From Candidatus Benthicola azotiphorus (lineage in GTDB: Bacteria; Gemmatimonadota; Gemmatimonadetes; Palauibacterales; Palauibacteraceae), in contig CANPVW010000173.1 in NCBI GenBank assembly GCA_947581745.1, forward strand, positions 1 to 9,067: DNA of 9,067 bases. Direction: 5' to 3'. A model generated the notes under the pieces. That model saw nothing but the letters and a program-made list of their open reading frames with translations. It searched no databases and was not told the origin of the DNA. The translations under genes and the position numbers were made by a program. Within the stretch, counting starts at the first letter, position 1. Each line of letters begins with the position of its first letter. Of the stretch, positions 6,852 through 9,067 are shown piece after piece.

Positions 6852-7277
6852 TCAGGCGAGCAGCCGATCGGTTCCGGCAAAGAAAAAGGCGCTCTCGATG
6901 CCGGCGTTTTCGGGCGAGTCCGAGGCGTGGATCGCGTTCCGCTCCTTGCTTTCGGCATACAAGGCCCTGACCGTGCCCTCATCCGCCTCGGCCGGGTCGG
7001 TTGCCCCGATGACGCGCCGGAGCTCGGCCACCGCATCTTCGCGCCGCAGCAACACCGGCATGCACGGCCCGGAAGTCATGAACGCCACCAGTGAGCCGAA
7101 GAACGGACGCTCCCGGTGCACCGCATAGAACGCTTCCGCCTGCGTCCGCGACAGTCTCACGACGCGCGTCGCCACGACGCGGAAACCCGCCGATTCGAGG
7201 TGAGCGAGTATCTTGCCGGCCTTTCCCGCCCCGAAAGCGTCCGGCTTGACGATTGCAAGGGTATCCGACTGGTTCAT
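6852..7277 (-). CDS. ndk: Nucleoside diphosphate kinase
   Basis: Transfers the gamma phosphate of ATP (or GTP) to other nucleoside diphosphates through a phosphohistidine and so balances NTP pools in the cytosol. It has 141 residues, the normal length. The N-terminal TLAIVKPDAF (6-15) includes the conserved Lys11. The active histidine is His117 in RNAIHASDSPE, close to the family NxxHGSDS, with Ala in place of the usual Gly. The ATDPAEADEGTVRALYA segment is also typical. The start at 7277 has GAGAGGA about 10 bases upstream. It lies 22 bases after sucD. Succinyl-CoA synthetase makes a purine NTP, so a neighbouring Ndk makes metabolic sense, and a physical association of the two enzymes has been described in Pseudomonas. 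Confidence 0.96.
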   Translation of the reverse strand: MNQSDTLAIVKPDAFGAGKAGKILAHLESAGFRVVATRVVRLSRTQAEAFYAVHRERPFFGSLVAFMTSGPCMPVLLRREDAVAELRRVIGATDPAEADEGTVRALYAESKERNAIHASDSPENAGIESAFFFAGTDRLLA

Positions 7278-7299
7278 GCTCTGCGCATCCTCTCGTCGT

Positions 7300-8172
7300 T
7301 CATGACAGTCTCGATTCGATCAGCCCGACGATATCCGCTGGCCGCTCGGCCACCGCGATCCCACAATCCAGGAACGCGTTCATCTTCTCCTCCGCGGTAC
7401 CCTCGGACCCGGAAATGATGGCGCCGGCGTGCCCCATCCGTCGACCCGGAGGCGCTGTCTGGCCTGCTATGAAGCCTACGACAGACTTCGTCATGTGGTC
7501 CCGCACGAACTCGGCCGCGACCTGCTCGTCCGTGCCTCCGATCTCGCCGATCATCGCCACCGCGCGGGTGTGTGGATCTTCCTCGAACGCTCTCAGGCAG
7601 TCCACGAAGTTCGTGCCGATCAGCGGGTCACCGCCGATGCCGACGCACGTGGACTGACCTATGTCCTGACGGGTGAGCTGGAAGATCACCTCGTACGTCA
7701 ACGTGCCCGAACGGCTCACGACTCCGACCGGACCCGGAGTGACGATCTGGCCCGGCAGGATCCCCACCTTGCCGATCCCGGGTGCGATGAGTCCCGGACA
7801 GTTCGGTCCGATGAGCCGGGCGCCCTTCTCCCGGACATACGGAAGTGCCTTCATCGTATCGGCGACCGGTACGCCCTCGGTGATGCACACGATGAGTTCG
7901 ACCCCCGAGTCCGCCGCTTCGAAGATCGCGCTCGCGGCGAACGCTGCCGGGACGTAGATCACACTGGCGTTCGCATTCGTCTCGGCGACCGCCGCAGCCA
8001 CCGTGTCGAACACGGGGACCGTGTCGTCGAAGACCTGACCACCCTTCCCGGGGGTGACCCCGGCCACGACGTTCGTTCCGTACTCGATCATCTGGCGCGT
8101 GTGGAACGAGCCGTCCCGACCCGTTATCCCCTGCACGACCAGCCGCGTATCTTCATCGATGAAAATGCTCAT
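7300..8172 (-). CDS. sucD: Succinyl-CoA synthetase alpha subunit
   Basis: Alpha subunit of succinate-CoA ligase, which converts succinyl-CoA, ADP or GDP and phosphate to succinate, CoA and NTP in the TCA cycle. It has 290 residues, the normal length. The N-terminal CoA-binding Rossmann domain carries GITGRDGSFHT (15-25) and CITEGVPV (96-103). GPNCPG (122-127) and VVSRSGTLTYE (151-161) follow in the ligase domain. The phosphorylated histidine is His248 in RRMGHAGAIISG, two residues later than in E. coli. The start at 8172 has AGAGGA about 8 bases upstream. It follows sucC after 39 bases and pairs with it as a heteromer. Confidence 0.97.
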   Translation of the reverse strand: MSIFIDEDTRLVVQGITGRDGSFHTRQMIEYGTNVVAGVTPGKGGQVFDDTVPVFDTVAAAVAETNANASVIYVPAAFAASAIFEAADSGVELIVCITEGVPVADTMKALPYVREKGARLIGPNCPGLIAPGIGKVGILPGQIVTPGPVGVVSRSGTLTYEVIFQLTRQDIGQSTCVGIGGDPLIGTNFVDCLRAFEEDPHTRAVAMIGEIGGTDEQVAAEFVRDHMTKSVVGFIAGQTAPPGRRMGHAGAIISGSEGTAEEKMNAFLDCGIAVAERPADIVGLIESRLS

Positions 8173-8211
8173 CCTCGAGATCCTCTTCCGGTCCTTTTCG
8201 ATTCCCGTTCG

Positions 8212-9067
8212 TCAGCCCGCCGTTCCCGCGGCCAGGGCGACGGCTCGCTTGACCACCTCGTCCATGTCCGTCATCGCCTCGAATCCGTTGTCCTTCAGGA
8301 TTCCAACGGCCAGATCCTCGTTCGTCCCCGTCAGCCGTATCGCGATCGGGAGGCCCACGTCGATCCGTCGGGTGGCCTCGACGATCCCGTTGGCGACGTC
8401 GTCGCACCTCGTGATCCCACCGAAGATGTTGACCAGTATCGACTTCACGTTCGGATCCGATGTGATGATCTCGAAAGCCGTCACCACTTTGTCGGGGTTG
8501 GAGGATCCGCCGATATCGAGAAAGTTCGCGGGCTCCCCGCCGTAGTGTTTGACGAGGTCCATCGTTGCCATCGCAAGGCCCGCACCGTTGACGCAGCAGC
8601 CCACGTCGCCGTCGAGCTGGATGTAGCTCAAGCCGGCTTCGCGGGCCTTCCGCTCAGCCGGATCCTCCGCGGCCTCGTCCCGCATCGCCGCCACATCCGG
8701 AAGCCTGAACAGCGCGTTGTCGTCGATGTTCATCTTGGCGTCGATCGCCTTGACCTCACCCGCGGACGTCGTGATCAGCGGGTTGATCTCCGCCAGGGTC
8801 GCACCCGCGGCTCGATAGGCCTCGTACAACTGCGAGATGATGCGGGTCGCCTGTCTGGCCAGCTTCGAATCGTCGTACAGTCGGTATGCCAGACCGGAGG
8901 CCTGGTGGGCCAGTAGACCGTAGCGCGGGTCGATCGAGAGCTTGTGAATGGCCTCCGGTTTCGTGGCCGCCACCTCCTCGATGTCGATGCCGCCCTCTGA
9001 CGAGACCATGATCACATCGCTCTGGCTGCCACGGTCCATCACGATCCCGACGTACGCCTCGCTATCG
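8212..9067 (-). CDS. sucC: Succinyl-CoA synthetase beta subunit (5' end cut by window edge)
   Basis: Beta subunit of succinate-CoA ligase, carrying the nucleotide-binding ATP-grasp fold and the partner surface for SucD. About 285 C-terminal codons are present; roughly the first 100 residues lie beyond the right edge. The reading frame stays open to the edge and encodes SEAYVGIVMDRG, the usual mid-ATP-grasp segment. The GTG near 9042 is therefore an internal valine, not a start. Other blocks are VSSEGGIDIEEVA, AEINPLI, AIDAKMNIDDNA, CVNGAGLAMATMD, GGEPANFLDIGGSSNPDKV and VNIFGGITRCD. The glycine loop reads GGSSNPDKV where E. coli has a GGGATKERV type, a variant I consider natural. Whether ATP or GTP is preferred cannot be judged without the N-terminal part. 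It is the upstream partner of sucD. Confidence 0.96.
   Translation of the reverse strand, partial: DSEAYVGIVMDRGSQSDVIMVSSEGGIDIEEVAATKPEAIHKLSIDPRYGLLAHQASGLAYRLYDDSKLARQATRIISQLYEAYRAAGATLAEINPLITTSAGEVKAIDAKMNIDDNALFRLPDVAAMRDEAAEDPAERKAREAGLSYIQLDGDVGCCVNGAGLAMATMDLVKHYGGEPANFLDIGGSSNPDKVVTAFEIITSDPNVKSILVNIFGGITRCDDVANGIVEATRRIDVGLPIAIRLTGTNEDLAVGILKDNGFEAMTDMDEVVKRAVALAAGTAG

Noticed and set aside
7429..8916. A 495-codon plus-strand open frame opposite sucD and sucC
   Set aside because: It covers two well-identified minus-strand genes and shows no domain pattern; the length follows from the lack of stop codons in high-GC DNA.
9040..9042. GTG near 9042 as the start of sucC
   Set aside because: The frame stays open upstream to the window edge and encodes conserved SucC residues, so this is an internal valine of a truncated gene.
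1..9067. Mobile elements, CRISPR arrays, tRNA or rRNA genes, phage or defence genes
   Set aside because: None seen on either strand; every stretch is accounted for by core metabolic genes with short gaps.

Overview
The window is a gene-dense stretch of high-GC bacterial chromosome, roughly 60-65% GC by eye. Twelve genes all read on the minus strand, so transcription runs from the right edge to the left edge. No gap between genes exceeds about 55 bases, and several genes overlap. I saw no RNA genes, insertion sequences, CRISPR arrays, phage genes or attachment sites.

Layout in transcription order: sucC (cut by the right edge) and sucD encode succinyl-CoA synthetase of the TCA cycle. Next come ndk (nucleoside diphosphate kinase), a DUF177/YceD zinc-ribbon-like protein, rpmF (ribosomal protein bL32) and plsX (acyl-phosphate synthesis for phospholipids). 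The type II fatty acid synthesis genes fabD, fabG, acpP and fabF follow. Two radical SAM enzymes of the futalosine menaquinone pathway close the series: mqnE, then mqnC (cut by the left edge).

The yceD-rpmF-plsX-fab order is a very common bacterial arrangement, but fabH, usually found between plsX and fabD, is missing here. Upstream it is joined to sucCD-ndk. Downstream it is joined to mqnE-mqnC through two ATGA stop/start overlaps, at fabF/mqnE and mqnE/mqnC. The block therefore links TCA-cycle substrate-level phosphorylation, nucleotide balance, ribosome assembly, membrane lipid synthesis and respiratory quinone synthesis, functions expected to rise and fall with growth. A single transcript is inferred from spacing only. 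There is one candidate internal promoter near the yceD start and one hairpin in the acpP leader.

The organism is a bacterium that makes menaquinone by the futalosine route. The GC content, protein style and gene order would fit Gemmatimonadota or a related environmental lineage, but this is a guess from general familiarity and no marker here settles it.

This is mostly core metabolism, not an undescribed system. The points most worth a second look are the unusual cysteine spacing in MqnE (C-x5-C-x2-C instead of the C-x3-C-x2-C seen in the neighbouring MqnC), the coupling of mqnEC to fabF, and the absent fabH.
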